DNA of 64,000 nucleotides from Polaromonas sp. OV174. GTDB taxonomy: Bacteria > Pseudomonadota > Gammaproteobacteria > Burkholderiales > Burkholderiaceae_C. The stretch covers positions 186,001-250,000 of the forward strand of contig NZ_FOKZ01000003.1 of assembly GCF_900112285.1 (NCBI RefSeq), written 5' to 3'. Positions 46,796 to 56,846 of the stretch are shown here, piece after piece. The position numbers and the translations under genes were made by a program. The notes beneath the pieces are model-generated. The model saw only the letters and a program-made list of their open reading frames with translations, was not told the origin of the DNA and ran no database searches. Every line of letters begins with the position of its first letter. Position 1 is the stretch's first letter.

Positions 46796-47770
46796 ATGAA
46801 AGTTTTCCGTGGTTACCTTCATCCCCAATTGCTGCCGCAATGCGCCCTGACGATTGGCAATTTCGACGGTGTGCACCGTGGTCATCAAGCCATGCTGGCC
46901 TTGCTGAAAAACGAGGCCCAGCACCGCGGCGTGCCCAGCTGCGTGCTGAGTTTTGAGCCGCATCCGCGGGATTACTTTGCCGCCGTGGCCCGCAAACCCG
47001 AGCTGGCGCCCGCCCGCATCGCCACGCTGCGCGACAAGCTGACCGAGCTGGCGCGCTGCGGCATAGACCAGTGCGTGATCCTGCCCTTTGACGCGCCGCT
47101 GGCAGCGCAAACGCCGGAAGGCTTTATCCAGGACGTGCTGCTGCAAGGTTTGGGCGCACGCTACGTGCTGGTAGGCGATGATTTCCGCTTTGGCAGCAAG
47201 CGCGCGGGCGACTACGCCATGCTGGACGCCGCCGGCGAGCGCCTGGGCTTTGACGTTGCCCGCATGAACAGCTACGAGGTGCACGGCACCCGGGTCTCCA
47301 GCTCGGCCGTACGCGAGGCCCTGGCGCATGGCGACATGGAGCGGGTCGCCGGCCTGCTGGGCCGGCCCTACAGCATCTCCGGCCATGTGGTGCATGGCCG
47401 CAAGCTGGGCCGCGAGCTGGGTTTTCGCACCCTCAACCTGCGCTTTTCCCACTGGAAGCCGGCCGCCAGCGGCATTTTTGCGGTGCTGGTGCATGGCCTG
47501 AGCGAATCGCCTCTGCCCGGCGTCGCCAATCTGGGCATACGCCCCTCCATAGACCCGGACGACGTCAATGGCGGGCGCGTGCTGCTGGAGACCCACTGCC
47601 TCGATTGGCCCGCCAGCCTTGGCGCCGAAGGGGCGTACGGTAAAATCATCCGTGTGGAACTGCTACACAAACTGCACGACGAGCTGAAATACGACGGTCT
47701 GGAAGCCCTGACCCGGGGCATCACCAAAGACTGTGACGATGCCCGTGCCTTTTTCGCTACGCGAATTTGA
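46796..47770 (+). CDS. ribF: Bifunctional riboflavin kinase / FAD synthetase
   Basis: RibF makes FMN and FAD. The 324-residue product has the N-terminal adenylyltransferase motif [16 protein letters not shown] (about 17-32) with the HxGH-like site. The RSSAVREAL-type segment appears as [13 protein letters not shown], and the C-terminal riboflavin kinase has [17 protein letters not shown]. In the kinase the usual PTxN reads RTLN, an exchange of the Pro only. It heads the ribF-ileS-lspA cluster, common in this order. A half copy of the dispersed repeat core ends three bases before its ATG. Confidence 0.95.
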   Translation: MKVFRGYLHPQLLPQCALTIGNFDGVHRGHQAMLALLKNEAQHRGVPSCVLSFEPHPRDYFAAVARKPELAPARIATLRDKLTELARCGIDQCVILPFDAPLAAQTPEGFIQDVLLQGLGARYVLVGDDFRFGSKRAGDYAMLDAAGERLGFDVARMNSYEVHGTRVSSSAVREALAHGDMERVAGLLGRPYSISGHVVHGRKLGRELGFRTLNLRFSHWKPAASGIFAVLVHGLSESPLPGVANLGIRPSIDPDDVNGGRVLLETHCLDWPASLGAEGAYGKIIRVELLHKLHDELKYDGLEALTRGITKDCDDARAFFATRI

Positions 47771-47883
47771 CGGGGCGCTGCGCCCCGCTCTCACCGTTCG
47801 CCCCCTGCCCTGCAGGGGATCATTTGAAGGGGGTCTTGAGGACTGCCCATCATCCCCAAAGTTTGCCCCCCAAGAGTTTCAAT
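47771..47883 (+). other. GC-rich leader between ribF and ileS
   Basis: CGGGGC/GCCCCG forms a hairpin at 47771-47787 at the ribF stop. CCCCCT at 47801-47806 can pair with AGGGGG at 47828-47833, or the shorter CCCTGCAGGG can fold on its own. There is no T-box signature. It may only separate the two genes. Confidence 0.35.
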
Positions 47884-50715
47884 ATGACCGAAAAAGTCGA
47901 CTACCGCCAAACCCTGAATCTGCCCGACACCCCCTTCCCCATGCGTGGCGACCTGCCCAAACGCGAGCCGGGCTGGGTCAAGGAATGGGAAGACAAGGGC
48001 GTCTACAAAAAGCTGCGCGATGCCCGTTGCGGCGCCCCCAGGTTTGTGCTGCACGACGGCCCGCCCTACGCCAACGGCAAGATCCACATCGGCCACGCCG
48101 TCAACAAGGTGCTCAAAGACATGATCGTCAAGGCGCGCCAGCTCAAGGGCATGGACGCCGTCTATGTGCCGGGCTGGGACTGCCATGGCCTGCCGATCGA
48201 GAACGCGATTGAAAAACTGCATGGCCGCAGCCTGCCGCGCGATGAGGTGCAAGCCAAAAGCCGCGCCTTTGCCACCGAACAAATCGCCGGCCAGATGGCC
48301 GACTTCAAGCGCCTGGGCGTGCTGGGCGAATGGGACAATCCCTATCGCACCATGGATTTCGGCAACGAAGCCAATGAAATCCGCGCGCTCAAACGCATCA
48401 TGGAGCGCGGCTTTGTCTACCGCGGCCTGAAACCCGTGTACTGGTGTTTCGACTGCGGCTCTTCGCTGGCCGAGTTTGAAATCGAATACGCCGACAAGAA
48501 GTCGCAGACGCTGGACGTCGGCTTCAAGGCGGCCGAGCCCGACAAGCTGGCCGCCGCCTTTGGCCTGAAGAGCCTGGCCAAAGACGCCTTTGCCGTGATC
48601 TGGACCACCACCGCGTGGACCATTCCCGCCAACCAGGCGCTCAACCTCAACCCGGATCTGGAATACGCGCTGGTAGACACCGAGCGCGGCATCCTGCTGC
48701 TGGCCGCCGTACTGGTCGAGAAATGCATGGAGCGCTACCAGCTGACCGGCACGGTGCTGGCCACCACGCCGGGCAAAAAGCTGGCACTGCTGAACTTCCA
48801 GCATCCGTTTTACGACGTGGAGGATGACGGCGGGAACCACGGCTACCGGCGCCTGAGCCCGGTGTTCCTGGCCGACTACGCCACCGCCGACGACGGCACG
48901 GGCATAGTGCACTCCTCGCCCGCTTACGGCGTGGAAGACTTTAACTCCTGCGTCGCCAACGGCATTGCTTACGACGACATCCTGAACCCGGTACAGGGCA
49001 ACGGCCGCTACGTCGATGAGCTGCCGCTGTTTGGTGGGCTCAACATCTGGAAGGCCGCACCGCTGGTGATAGACAAGCTGCGCGAGCACGGCCGCCTGTT
49101 TGCCAGCCACGACATCGTGCACAGCTACCCGCACTGCTGGCGCCACAAGACGCCGGTGATTTACCGCGCGGCCGCCCAATGGTTTGTGCGCATGGACGAA
49201 GGCGAAGGCGTGTTCACCAAGGACAAGGCAGCGCAAACCTTGCGCCAGCTGGCGCTCAACGCCATCGAGGAAACCAGTTTCTATCCCGAAAACGGCAAGA
49301 CTCGCCTGCGCGACATGATCGCCGGCCGGCCCGACTGGTGCATCAGCCGCCAGCGCAACTGGGGCGTGCCGCTGCCCTTCTTCATCCACACCGCCACCGG
49401 CGAGTTGCACCCGCGCACCATGGAGATCATGGACCAGGCAGCTAGCATGGTTGAGGCTGGCGGCGTCGAGGCCTGGAGCAAGGCCTGCGCGGAGTCCATC
49501 ATTGGCGCCGACGCACCCGACTACATCAAGAGCACCGACATCCTGGATGTGTGGTTTGACTCGGGCACCACGCATTTCCACGTGCTCAAGAACAGCCACG
49601 CCGCGCAATCGGCCTGGCCGGCAGACCTCTATCTGGAAGGTCACGACCAGCACCGGGGCTGGTTCCACTCCTCGCTGCTCACGGCTTGCGCCATGTACGA
49701 CCACGCCCCTTACAAGGGCCTGCTGACGCACGGCTTCACGGTGGACGGCAAGGGCCGCAAGATGAGCAAGAGCGAAGGCAACACCGTGGTGCCGCAGGAA
49801 GTCAGCGACAAGCTGGGTGCCGAAATCATCCGCCTGTGGTGCGCCTCCACCGACTATTCCGGCGACCTGGGCATTGACGACAAGATACTGGCACGCGTGG
49901 TCGACGCTTACCGCCGCATCCGCAACACGCTGCGCTTTTTGATGGCCAACGTCAGCGACTTTGACCCGGCCCAGGACGCCGTGCCGTTTGACCAGATGCT
50001 GGAAATCGACCGCTATGCCCTGAGCCGTGCGGCGCAGTTGCAGGCCGACATCCTGGCGCACTACGAGGTCTATGAGTTCCATCCGGTCGTCTCCAAGCTG
50101 CAAATCTATTGCAGCGAAGACCTGGGCTCCTTCTATCTGGACATCCTGAAAGACCGGCTCTACACCACCGGTCCCAAGTCACTGGCACGGCGCAGCGCGC
50201 AAACCGCCCTGCACGCGATCACCCATGCCATGCTGCGCTGGATGGCGCCTTTCCTGAGCTTTACCGCCGAAGAGGCCTGGAAGTTTTTCGGCCAGTCGGA
50301 ATCCATCTTTCTGGAAACCTACGCCGAATTTCCGGCGCCCGATGCCGCCCTGCTCGGCAAATGGTCGCGCATTCGCGACATCCGCAACGCGGTCAACAAA
50401 GACATAGAAACCTTGCGTGCCGAGGGCAAGGTCGGCTCGTCGCTGCAGGCCAATGTGGCGCTGCAGCTCAACGCCGACGACCATGCGCTGCTCAGCAGCC
50501 TGGGCGATGACTTGAAGTTTGTCTTCATCACATCCGCTATTAATTTAGTAGCTGGAGACGACCTGAAGGCAGGCGTCAGCACCAGTTCCGCCATCAAGTG
50601 CGAGCGTTGCTGGCACTACCGCGAGGATGTCGGCATCGACCCGGCCCACCCGGCCATTTGCGGCCGCTGCACCAGCAACCTGTTTGGCGCGGGCGAAGCC
50701 CGGCAATTCGCATAA
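47884..50715 (+). CDS. ileS: Isoleucine--tRNA ligase
   Basis: This class I synthetase of 943 residues has HIGH at 68-71 and KMSKS at 626-630. The editing domain lies between them, and the C-terminal zinc site contains [11 protein letters not shown] and CGRC. All catalytic elements are present. Residues about 885-895 ([11 protein letters not shown]), just before the zinc site, carry the core of a dispersed repeat. ATG 47884 starts the family-like [14 protein letters not shown]; the frame is open upstream. The stop overlaps the lspA start by one base (TAATG), implying coupled translation. Confidence 0.97.
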   Translation: MTEKVDYRQTLNLPDTPFPMRGDLPKREPGWVKEWEDKGVYKKLRDARCGAPRFVLHDGPPYANGKIHIGHAVNKVLKDMIVKARQLKGMDAVYVPGWDCHGLPIENAIEKLHGRSLPRDEVQAKSRAFATEQIAGQMADFKRLGVLGEWDNPYRTMDFGNEANEIRALKRIMERGFVYRGLKPVYWCFDCGSSLAEFEIEYADKKSQTLDVGFKAAEPDKLAAAFGLKSLAKDAFAVIWTTTAWTIPANQALNLNPDLEYALVDTERGILLLAAVLVEKCMERYQLTGTVLATTPGKKLALLNFQHPFYDVEDDGGNHGYRRLSPVFLADYATADDGTGIVHSSPAYGVEDFNSCVANGIAYDDILNPVQGNGRYVDELPLFGGLNIWKAAPLVIDKLREHGRLFASHDIVHSYPHCWRHKTPVIYRAAAQWFVRMDEGEGVFTKDKAAQTLRQLALNAIEETSFYPENGKTRLRDMIAGRPDWCISRQRNWGVPLPFFIHTATGELHPRTMEIMDQAASMVEAGGVEAWSKACAESIIGADAPDYIKSTDILDVWFDSGTTHFHVLKNSHAAQSAWPADLYLEGHDQHRGWFHSSLLTACAMYDHAPYKGLLTHGFTVDGKGRKMSKSEGNTVVPQEVSDKLGAEIIRLWCASTDYSGDLGIDDKILARVVDAYRRIRNTLRFLMANVSDFDPAQDAVPFDQMLEIDRYALSRAAQLQADILAHYEVYEFHPVVSKLQIYCSEDLGSFYLDILKDRLYTTGPKSLARRSAQTALHAITHAMLRWMAPFLSFTAEEAWKFFGQSESIFLETYAEFPAPDAALLGKWSRIRDIRNAVNKDIETLRAEGKVGSSLQANVALQLNADDHALLSSLGDDLKFVFITSAINLVAGDDLKAGVSTSSAIKCERCWHYREDVGIDPAHPAICGRCTSNLFGAGEARQFA
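50536..50565 (+). repeat. Dispersed repeat core, copy L, inside ileS
   Basis: GCTATTAATTTAGTAGCTGG followed by AGACGACC. Only the palindromic core and a weak next module are visible. It is sense with ileS and in frame. It is weaker than other copies, but the AT content contrasts sharply with the GC-rich gene around it. Confidence 0.45.
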
Positions 50716-51218
50716 TGGCGAAGGCTAGCCTGAAAAAAACCTCGGCCGCCATGCTGCCCTGGCTGGGCCTGGCACTGATTCTGCTGATCGCCGACCAGTT
50801 CACCAAGGTGCTGATCCTGGGCTATTACCGCCTGGGCGACGCCACCTATGTGACCAGTTTTTTTAACGTGGTCAGGGTGCACAACACCGGCGCCGCCTTT
50901 TCTTTCCTGGCCTCCGCGTCGGGTTGGCAACGCTGGTTTTTCACGGTCCTGGGCCTGGTCGCCGCCGCCTTCATCATCTGGATGCTCAAATCGCATGCGG
51001 GACAAAAGCTGTTCTCGTTTGCCATGGCCTGCATTCTGGGCGGCGCGCTGGGCAATGTGATAGACCGCACGCTGCACGGCTACGTGGTGGACTTTCTGGA
51101 CTTTCATTACGGCAGCTGGCACTTCCCGGCCTTCAACATTGCCGACAGCGCCATCACCGTCGGTGCCGTCTGCCTCATTCTTGACGAGTTGCTGCGCGTG
51201 CGTCGCGCCAAGGCATAG
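50715..51218 (+). CDS. lspA: Lipoprotein signal peptidase (signal peptidase II)
   Basis: LspA cleaves signal peptides from lipidated prolipoproteins in the inner membrane. The 167-residue product has four hydrophobic segments and conserved blocks [25 protein letters not shown] with the first catalytic Asp, VVDFLDFH, and FNIADSAI with the second catalytic Asp. The ATG overlaps the ileS stop by one base. The gene is the last of ribF-ileS-lspA. Confidence 0.96.
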   Translation: MAKASLKKTSAAMLPWLGLALILLIADQFTKVLILGYYRLGDATYVTSFFNVVRVHNTGAAFSFLASASGWQRWFFTVLGLVAAAFIIWMLKSHAGQKLFSFAMACILGGALGNVIDRTLHGYVVDFLDFHYGSWHFPAFNIADSAITVGAVCLILDELLRVRRAKA

Positions 51219-51272
51219 GGTTCTGCCGGGCCTCCGGGCGTTCGCGCCGGGGGTATAGTCAGCCAGAAGTCT

Positions 51273-52931
51273 ATGAAGCATTTGTTGAATTTATTGGCGG
51301 CCATTGCGCTGCTTGTCTGGGGCACCCATCTGGTCCGTACCGGTGTGTTGCGAGTGTTTGGCGCCAATCTGCGCAACATGCTGGCCCGCAGCATGGCCAA
51401 CCGCTTCACCGCGGCGCTCTCGGGTATAGGGGTGACGGCCCTGGTGCAGTCCAGCACCGCCACCTCGCTCATGACCTCCTCCTTCGTCGGGCAAGGCCTC
51501 ATCTCGCTGCCCGCGGCGCTGGCGGTGATGCGTGGCGCCGACATAGGCACGGCCGTGATGGCGGTGCTCTTCTCCTTCGACCTGTCATGGCTGTCGCCGC
51601 TGTTTATTTTTGCCGGCGTGGTGCTCTTCCTCTCGCGGCAAGACGGCACAGTGGGACGGGTCGGCCGCGTCTTCATCGGCCTGGGCCTGATGCTGCTGGC
51701 CTTGCGTCTGGTGGTCGATGCCACCGAGCCGCTGTTGGCCGCGCCGGCGGTGCGCGCCCTGCTGTCTTCGCTGGGCAGCGACGTCTTGCTGGAAATCACA
51801 GTGGGCGCCACCCTGGCGGTGCTGTCTTACTCCAGCCTCGCCGTGGTGCTGCTGATCGCCGCGCTGGCGGCGTCTACGGCGATACCGCTGGATGTGGCGC
51901 TGGGCCTGGTCCTGGGTGCCAATCTGGGCAGCGGCATCCTGGCCGTTTTGACCACCCTCAAGTCCTCGGTCGAAGCCCGCCATGTCACCGTCGGCAACCT
52001 GGTTTTCAAGGTCATGGGCGTGACCATTGTTGCGCCCTGCATAGGTCTGTGGCTGAGCTACGCCAGGCCCTGGCTGCCTGACATCACCAGCGCCGTGGTG
52101 ATGTTTCATCTGGCCTTCAATGTGGTGATCAGCCTGGGCTTCATAGGCCTGACCCAGCTGGTCGCCAAATGGGTGCAAAAGCTGCTGCCCAAACCGGAGG
52201 CCTCGCCCTCGCAAATCCGCCTGCAGCATCTGGACCCCTCCGCGCTCGCTACGCCCTCCCTGGCCATCTCCTGCGCCGCACGCGAGGCCATGCACCAGGC
52301 CGATGTGGTGGAGACCATGCTCAACGGCGTGCTGCCTGTGATCCGCAACAATGACCTGCGACTGGCCGAAGAGCTGCGCAAGCTCGACGACACGGTCGAC
52401 ACCCTGTACTCGTCCATCAAGTACTACCTGACCAAAATTTCCCGCGAGGCGCTGGGCGAGGAAGAAAGCCGCCGCTGGACCGACATCATCAGCTTCACCA
52501 TCAACATGGAGCAGATTGGCGACATCATTGAGCGCGTGCTGATAGATATCGAGGACAAGAAGATCAAGCCGGGCCGCCACTTTTCCGAAGCCGGCATGGC
52601 CGAAATTGTCGAGCTGCATGAGCGCCTGATCAGCAATCTGCATCTGGGCATGAGCGTATTCCTGAACGGTAACGTGCGCGATGCCCAGAAACTGCTGGAA
52701 GAAAAAGCACGCTTTCGCGACCTCGAACGCGCTTATGCCACCAACCACCTGAGCCGGCTATCGGCCAATACGCTGCAAAGCCTGGAAACCAGCTCGCTGC
52801 ATATCGACCTGATCAGCGACCTCAAGCGCATCAACTCACACATCTGCTCCATTGCCTACCCGATTCTGGACTCGGCCGGCGCGCTGGCCCCCAACCGCCT
52901 GCGTCCCGAGGCCCTGGCCATGAAGCCCTGA
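51273..52931 (+). CDS. Na/Pi cotransporter family protein with PhoU-like tail
   Basis: The 552-residue protein has about eight hydrophobic segments (about 1-300). They contain two inverted repeats with the QSSTATSLM motif (about 60-68) and its partner YSSLAVVLL, the hallmark of the NptA/YjbB family. A cytoplasmic PhoU-like helical domain follows (about 330-540). Family members move phosphate with sodium, often outward. The product is standalone, and no Pho box was recognised upstream. The N terminus MKHLLNLLAAIALLVWGTHL is typical of the group. Confidence 0.92.
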   Translation: MKHLLNLLAAIALLVWGTHLVRTGVLRVFGANLRNMLARSMANRFTAALSGIGVTALVQSSTATSLMTSSFVGQGLISLPAALAVMRGADIGTAVMAVLFSFDLSWLSPLFIFAGVVLFLSRQDGTVGRVGRVFIGLGLMLLALRLVVDATEPLLAAPAVRALLSSLGSDVLLEITVGATLAVLSYSSLAVVLLIAALAASTAIPLDVALGLVLGANLGSGILAVLTTLKSSVEARHVTVGNLVFKVMGVTIVAPCIGLWLSYARPWLPDITSAVVMFHLAFNVVISLGFIGLTQLVAKWVQKLLPKPEASPSQIRLQHLDPSALATPSLAISCAAREAMHQADVVETMLNGVLPVIRNNDLRLAEELRKLDDTVDTLYSSIKYYLTKISREALGEEESRRWTDIISFTINMEQIGDIIERVLIDIEDKKIKPGRHFSEAGMAEIVELHERLISNLHLGMSVFLNGNVRDAQKLLEEKARFRDLERAYATNHLSRLSANTLQSLETSSLHIDLISDLKRINSHICSIAYPILDSAGALAPNRLRPEALAMKP

Positions 52932-52938
52932 GCCCCCC

Positions 52939-52957
52939 GAACGGCCTCAAGCCGTTC
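52939..52957. terminator. Hairpin between Na/Pi and NUDIX genes
   Basis: GAACGGC pairs with GCCGTTC around CTCAA. It overlaps the stop codon of the convergent NUDIX gene and has no U tract, so its termination role is tentative. Confidence 0.45.
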
Positions 52958-53771
52958 AGGGCAGGCCCAGCACCTGCAGCAGAATCAGCGCCGCCTCCAG
53001 GGTGAATTCATCGCGCTGCAAGGCGGCCAGCAATTGACCTTTATCCATCAGGCAAAACTGCGCCACCTCGCCATCCTGGTTATCTGGCGTCAAACCATCG
53101 GGCACGGTGCAGACATACCAGTCGATGTGCTCGCTGACATAACCGGCGCCCCGGCCATCCTGGCTGGGCCGGCAGATGCTCAGGCGCCCGCCGTAGCGCA
53201 TGGCCTGCAGCTCGACAATCCGCAGGCCGGCCTCCTCCCAGGTCTCACGCGCCAGCGCGGTTTCAAGCGTGTCCGCCGCCGCCACCATGCCGCCCATCAA
53301 GGTATCCCACAGACCGGGGTCGTTGGCCTTGTCCAGGGCTCGCTGCTGCACCCAGACGCTGCCCTCAGGCGTTTGCCCCACCAGATGCACGGCCTGCGTC
53401 ACTATGCCCAACGGCCTGACCGCGGCTCGCTCTACCGTGCCCTGGCGCTGGCCCGACGGATCGGACACCGCGAGCTGCTCGTTGCGCCAGGCGCCGGCCA
53501 GGCCGGCTTCATGCAAGGCCGTGGCGACGCGGTTCAGGCCGCTCGTCACATCGCCCAGCAAGCGCCAGCCGGCCTGCTCCGAATACTCTTCTTTTAATAG
53601 CGGGTTGCGCCCGTCCAGCAAGGGCTGGAGGGCTATTTGACGTAAAAAATCGGTTTCCACCGAGCCAATCACAGCGTCCCCGGCCCAGAGCGGTACCCGC
53701 GGGCGCAACGGCGCCTGGCTGGCAGCCGCCTGCAGACGGCGCAACCATTGGGCATCAAACTCAAGCGGCAT
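52956..53771 (-). CDS. NUDIX hydrolase, DUF4743 type
   Basis: This 271-residue protein has an N-terminal DUF4743-like domain and a C-terminal NUDIX domain. The box is GGMVAAADTLETALARETWEEAG (about 165-187), spoken of here in parts: GG, the E of LETALARE, and REUxEE as RETWEE. Homologs include TPP- or 8-oxo-nucleotide-directed enzymes; the substrate is unknown. Residues about 45-61 (IALQPLLDGRNPLLKE) are encoded by a dispersed repeat copy in the N-terminal domain. It follows the quinone oxidoreductase gene by 11 bp and is probably co-transcribed. Confidence 0.85.
   Translation of the reverse strand: MPLEFDAQWLRRLQAAASQAPLRPRVPLWAGDAVIGSVETDFLRQIALQPLLDGRNPLLKEEYSEQAGWRLLGDVTSGLNRVATALHEAGLAGAWRNEQLAVSDPSGQRQGTVERAAVRPLGIVTQAVHLVGQTPEGSVWVQQRALDKANDPGLWDTLMGGMVAAADTLETALARETWEEAGLRIVELQAMRYGGRLSICRPSQDGRGAGYVSEHIDWYVCTVPDGLTPDNQDGEVAQFCLMDKGQLLAALQRDEFTLEAALILLQVLGLP
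53591..53639 (+). repeat. Dispersed palindromic repeat, copy N, inside the NUDIX gene
   Basis: CTTTTAATAGCGGGTTGCGC then CCGTCCAGC, AAGGGCTGGAGG and CTATTT. It keeps all modules after the left arm and is antisense to the gene. The CCGTCCAGCAAG spacer is shared with copy M in the SDR gene. Confidence 0.68.
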
Positions 53772-53782
53772 GCGGTCTGGCC

Positions 53783-54778
53783 CTAGAGCGTGAGAATGGT
53801 GCAGCCCGTGGTCTTGCGGGCTTCCAGCGCACGGTGGGCGTCGGCCACATCGGCCAGGGCAAAGCGCTGGTCAATGCGAATGTTGATCTTGCCGCTGCTG
53901 ACCATCGCAAACAAATCATCCGCCATCTCCTGTGTGCTTTCACGCGTGGTGATGTGGCTGAACAAGGTCTGGCGCGTCACATACAAAGAACCCTTGGGGC
54001 CCAGGATGCCGGGCGAAAAAGGCGCGACCGGGCCGGAGGCATTGCCAAAACTGACCATCAGGCCGAAGGGACGCAGGCAATCGAGCGAACGGTCGAAAGT
54101 GTCTTTGCCGACCGAGTCATAAACCACCTTCACGCCCTGGCCGGCGGTGATCTCCTTGACGCGGGCGACGAAGTCTTCCTTGGCGTAGTTGATGACGAAA
54201 GCCGCGCCATGGGCCTTGGCCAGCGCACATTTTTCGTCCGACCCGGCCGTGCCTATCAGCTGCAGGCCCATGGCTTTTGCCCATTGGCAGGCGATCAGGC
54301 CGACACCGCCTGCAGCGGCGTGAAACAGCACGAAGTCGCCCGCATTGAGCCCGCCCTGCGGCTGACTACGGCGCAGCAAATATTGCGCGGTCAGGCCCTT
54401 GAGCATCATGGCCGCGCCAGTTTCGAAGGAGATCGCGTCGGGCAGCTTGCAGACGCATTTGGCGGGCATCACGCGCAGCTCGCAATAGCTGCCCGGCGGC
54501 TGGCTGGCATAGGCGGCGCGGTCACCCACTTTCAGGTGCGTCACGCCCTGGCCCACGGCCTCGATCACGCCAGCAGCCTCCATGCCCAATTGAACCGGCA
54601 TGACCTGCGGATACAGGCCGCTGCGCTGGTAGACATCGATGAAGTTCAGCCCTATGGCCTTGTGACGTATGCGGATCTCGCCGGGGCCGGGTTCGCCCAC
54701 GGTCACGTCAACGATCTTGAGTTCTTCGGGGCCACCGTGCTGGTCTATGCGAATGGCTTTGGAAATCATGGCGGTCAT
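53783..54778 (-). CDS. NADPH:quinone oxidoreductase (Qor, zinc-less MDR)
   Basis: This 331-residue medium-chain reductase has the substrate domain motif GLNFIDVYQRSGLYP (about 49-63) and the nucleotide-binding loop HAAAGGVGLIACQWAKAMG (about 154-172). The zinc-ligand cysteines are absent, so it belongs to the quinone oxidoreductase branch that makes one-electron or two-electron reductions of quinones or enones with NADPH. Two near ATGs (54778, 54769) are possible. It is the first of a pair with the NUDIX gene. Confidence 0.93.
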   Translation of the reverse strand: MTAMISKAIRIDQHGGPEELKIVDVTVGEPGPGEIRIRHKAIGLNFIDVYQRSGLYPQVMPVQLGMEAAGVIEAVGQGVTHLKVGDRAAYASQPPGSYCELRVMPAKCVCKLPDAISFETGAAMMLKGLTAQYLLRRSQPQGGLNAGDFVLFHAAAGGVGLIACQWAKAMGLQLIGTAGSDEKCALAKAHGAAFVINYAKEDFVARVKEITAGQGVKVVYDSVGKDTFDRSLDCLRPFGLMVSFGNASGPVAPFSPGILGPKGSLYVTRQTLFSHITTRESTQEMADDLFAMVSSGKINIRIDQRFALADVADAHRALEARKTTGCTILTL

Positions 54779-54925
54779 AAAGGCTTTCTTGCGCTCTGTC
54801 AGCGTATCAATGAAGGGGGAAATCGACTGGCCGCTATCCTGCCATGAATCACAAAAAACTGCTCTTCCAAGCGTTTAAAACCGGTGCGCCGCAGAACGCG
54901 TAACTCGCTTGGTAAAGTCCCCCTC

Positions 54926-55825
54926 ATGAATCAAAGACTGACCCCTGCCACCGCCTTTTTGCTGACGCTGGCGCCCCTGCTCTGGGCCGCCAACGCCGTC
55001 GTCGGCCGCCTCGTCACCGGGCTGGTGCCGCCCATGACGCTTAATTTTCTACGCTGGGTTTTGGCCTTCGTCATTCTCTTGCCGCTAGCCCACCGCTTAC
55101 TGAAGCGCGACAGCGCGCTATGGCCAGACTGGAAACGCTTTGCGCTACTGGGCTTGCTTGGCGTGGGCTGCTACAACGCCTTGCAATACCTGGCACTGAA
55201 AACCTCCACCCCGCTCAACGTGACACTGGTGGCGTCCAGTGTGCCGGTCTGGATGCTGATAGTTGGCGCACTGTGCTTCGGCCAGCGCGTATCGCGCCAG
55301 CAGATTGGTGGCGCCCTGCTGTCGATTGCCGGCGTGCTGGTGGTGCTCACGCGCGGCCAGTGGGCCTTGCTGGCGCAGGTCAGGCTGGTGCCTGGCGATC
55401 TCTATGTGCTGCTGGCCACCCTGTCCTGGGCGTTTTATAGCTGGCTGCTGTCCCAGCCCAAGGAGGCGCCCGAAATCCGCAACGACTGGGCCGCTTTCCT
55501 GATGGCGCAGATTGTGTTTGGCCTGGGCTGGTCCGGTTTGTTTGCTGCCGGCGAATGGGCTCTGCTGGACGTCCACATCAGCTGGGGCTGGCCGCTGGTG
55601 ATGGCCTTGCTGTTTATCGCCATCGGCCCGGCGGTGATTGCCTACCGCTGCTGGGGCGTGGGCGTGCAACGCGCCGGCCCGGCAATTGCAGGTTTTTTCT
55701 CCAACCTCATGCCGCTGTTTGCCGCCCTGCTGTCAGCGGTCTTTCTGGGGGAGTTGCCCCATCTCTACCACGCATTGGCCTTCGTGCTGATCGTGGGCGG
55801 CATCGTGGTATCGGCGCAGCGGTAA
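54926..55825 (+). CDS. DMT superfamily transporter (EamA), first copy
   Basis: This 299-residue membrane protein has ten hydrophobic segments arranged as two EamA repeats. The conserved LLWAANAVVGRLVTGLVPP near the N terminus and LATLSWAFYSWLL at the start of the second repeat identify it. It is probably an exporter of an amino acid or metabolite, but the substrate is unknown. The start ATG at 54926 gives the family N terminus. It is convergent with the LysR gene. Confidence 0.9.
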   Translation: MNQRLTPATAFLLTLAPLLWAANAVVGRLVTGLVPPMTLNFLRWVLAFVILLPLAHRLLKRDSALWPDWKRFALLGLLGVGCYNALQYLALKTSTPLNVTLVASSVPVWMLIVGALCFGQRVSRQQIGGALLSIAGVLVVLTRGQWALLAQVRLVPGDLYVLLATLSWAFYSWLLSQPKEAPEIRNDWAAFLMAQIVFGLGWSGLFAAGEWALLDVHISWGWPLVMALLFIAIGPAVIAYRCWGVGVQRAGPAIAGFFSNLMPLFAALLSAVFLGELPHLYHALAFVLIVGGIVVSAQR

Positions 55826-55851
55826 AGCACCAAAGCGAGAATTTCGCGAAG

Positions 55852-56730
55852 TCATTGCCCATCAATCCCGGCCGCCTTGCAAAGGCAATGCGCCAGCTGG
55901 CTGACCCCAGGCCGGCTGACCTTTGAGGCGCGCTGAAGAATGCCCACCTCCCGGTAGAAAGTATCTTCACCCAACGAAATGGCCCGCACCTGGGGCGGGA
56001 GCGGCAAATGCGCTTGCGCCATCGGCATCAAGGCAACGCCCAGTTCATTGGCCACCATCTGCACCATGCCCTCGATTTCATCGAGCTCGATAGACTCCTG
56101 CACGCTCAGCCCCATGGCGCGCAAAAAGCGCTCGACCTTTCTGCCCCCAAACGAGGTTCGCTCGTAACGCAGAAAGGGCTGGGTCTGGATCAGCGCACGC
56201 CAGTCGCGCCCCTTCACTGCTGCAGGGACCAGGAGCACATACGGCTCCTGAACCAGCGGCTGCCAGACCAGCTCGGGCGGCATGCCAAAACTCGGGCGAA
56301 TCATGATGGAGGTGTCAATTTCCCCCGCATCCAACTGGTCCATCAAATGCATGGAGACACCGGGAACGATGCGCATGCGCAGCTTGGGAAACTGCTTGCG
56401 AAAAGGCACCAGAGCCCGGGCCAGCAGCGTGGACTGCACCGACGCAATGGCACCTATACGGAGCAAGCCATCGGCACTTTCATCGGCAGCCGGCTCGCCG
56501 AGCCTGGAAAAAAGCGCCACGATTTCTTCTGCCCGTTGCAAGGTCATGCCGCCGGCCGCATTCAGCGTCGCGGAACGGCCGGTCCGGTCAAAAAGCTCAA
56601 AACCCAAGGACTCTTCCAGGCGCCTGATCTGGCTGCTCACCGCTGACTGGGTCAGCCCTATGTGCTTGCCAGCCGCAGCAAAAGTGCCGTGACGGGCGAC
56701 GGCCATCAACGTTCGTAATTCAGAAATCAT
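55852..56730 (-). CDS. LysR family transcriptional regulator
   Basis: This 292-residue regulator has the N-terminal winged helix ELRTLMAVARHGTFAAAGKHIGLTQSAVSSQIRRLEESLG (in pieces: helix 2 AAAGKHIG, recognition helix SAVSSQIRRLE). A periplasmic-binding-like effector domain follows (about 90-290). It is divergent from the VOC gene across 116 bp that contain a T-N11-A palindrome, the usual site of LysR autoregulation. Target and ligand are unknown; the VOC gene and the downstream GltI-like gene are the nearest candidates. Confidence 0.92.
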   Translation of the reverse strand: MISELRTLMAVARHGTFAAAGKHIGLTQSAVSSQIRRLEESLGFELFDRTGRSATLNAAGGMTLQRAEEIVALFSRLGEPAADESADGLLRIGAIASVQSTLLARALVPFRKQFPKLRMRIVPGVSMHLMDQLDAGEIDTSIMIRPSFGMPPELVWQPLVQEPYVLLVPAAVKGRDWRALIQTQPFLRYERTSFGGRKVERFLRAMGLSVQESIELDEIEGMVQMVANELGVALMPMAQAHLPLPPQVRAISLGEDTFYREVGILQRASKVSRPGVSQLAHCLCKAAGIDGQ

Positions 56731-56778
56731 GGTTTATTCATTAATTTTATTTTGACTTAGATCAAATATATATCGCTT

Positions 56779-56793
56779 TTCATGATCAATGAA
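56779..56793. promoter_or_regulatory. Candidate LysR operator
   Basis: TTCAT-GATCA-ATGAA is a T-N11-A inverted repeat with 5 bp arms. It lies 49 bp upstream of the LysR ATG and 54 bp upstream of the VOC ATG, in an AT-rich divergent gap. Confidence 0.55.
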
Positions 56794-56846
56794 ACACCCT
56801 AAAGTTCAAACACACATCTCAAACCCCACGCCTTCAAGGACACCCC

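Noticed and set aside
47771-47883. T-box or other riboswitch upstream of ileS
   Set aside because: Hairpins are present but there is no T-box consensus or specifier loop, and T-boxes are not expected in Proteobacteria.
47791-50103. Long frame antisense to ileS (770 codons)
   Set aside because: It covers the catalytic core of ileS on the other strand and has no start signals or recognisable domain.
55425-55470. TTTTATAGCTGGCTGCTG in the first DMT gene as a repeat copy
   Set aside because: It encodes WAFYSWLL, the conserved family sequence, and lacks the GGGCTAGAG module; the similarity is chance.
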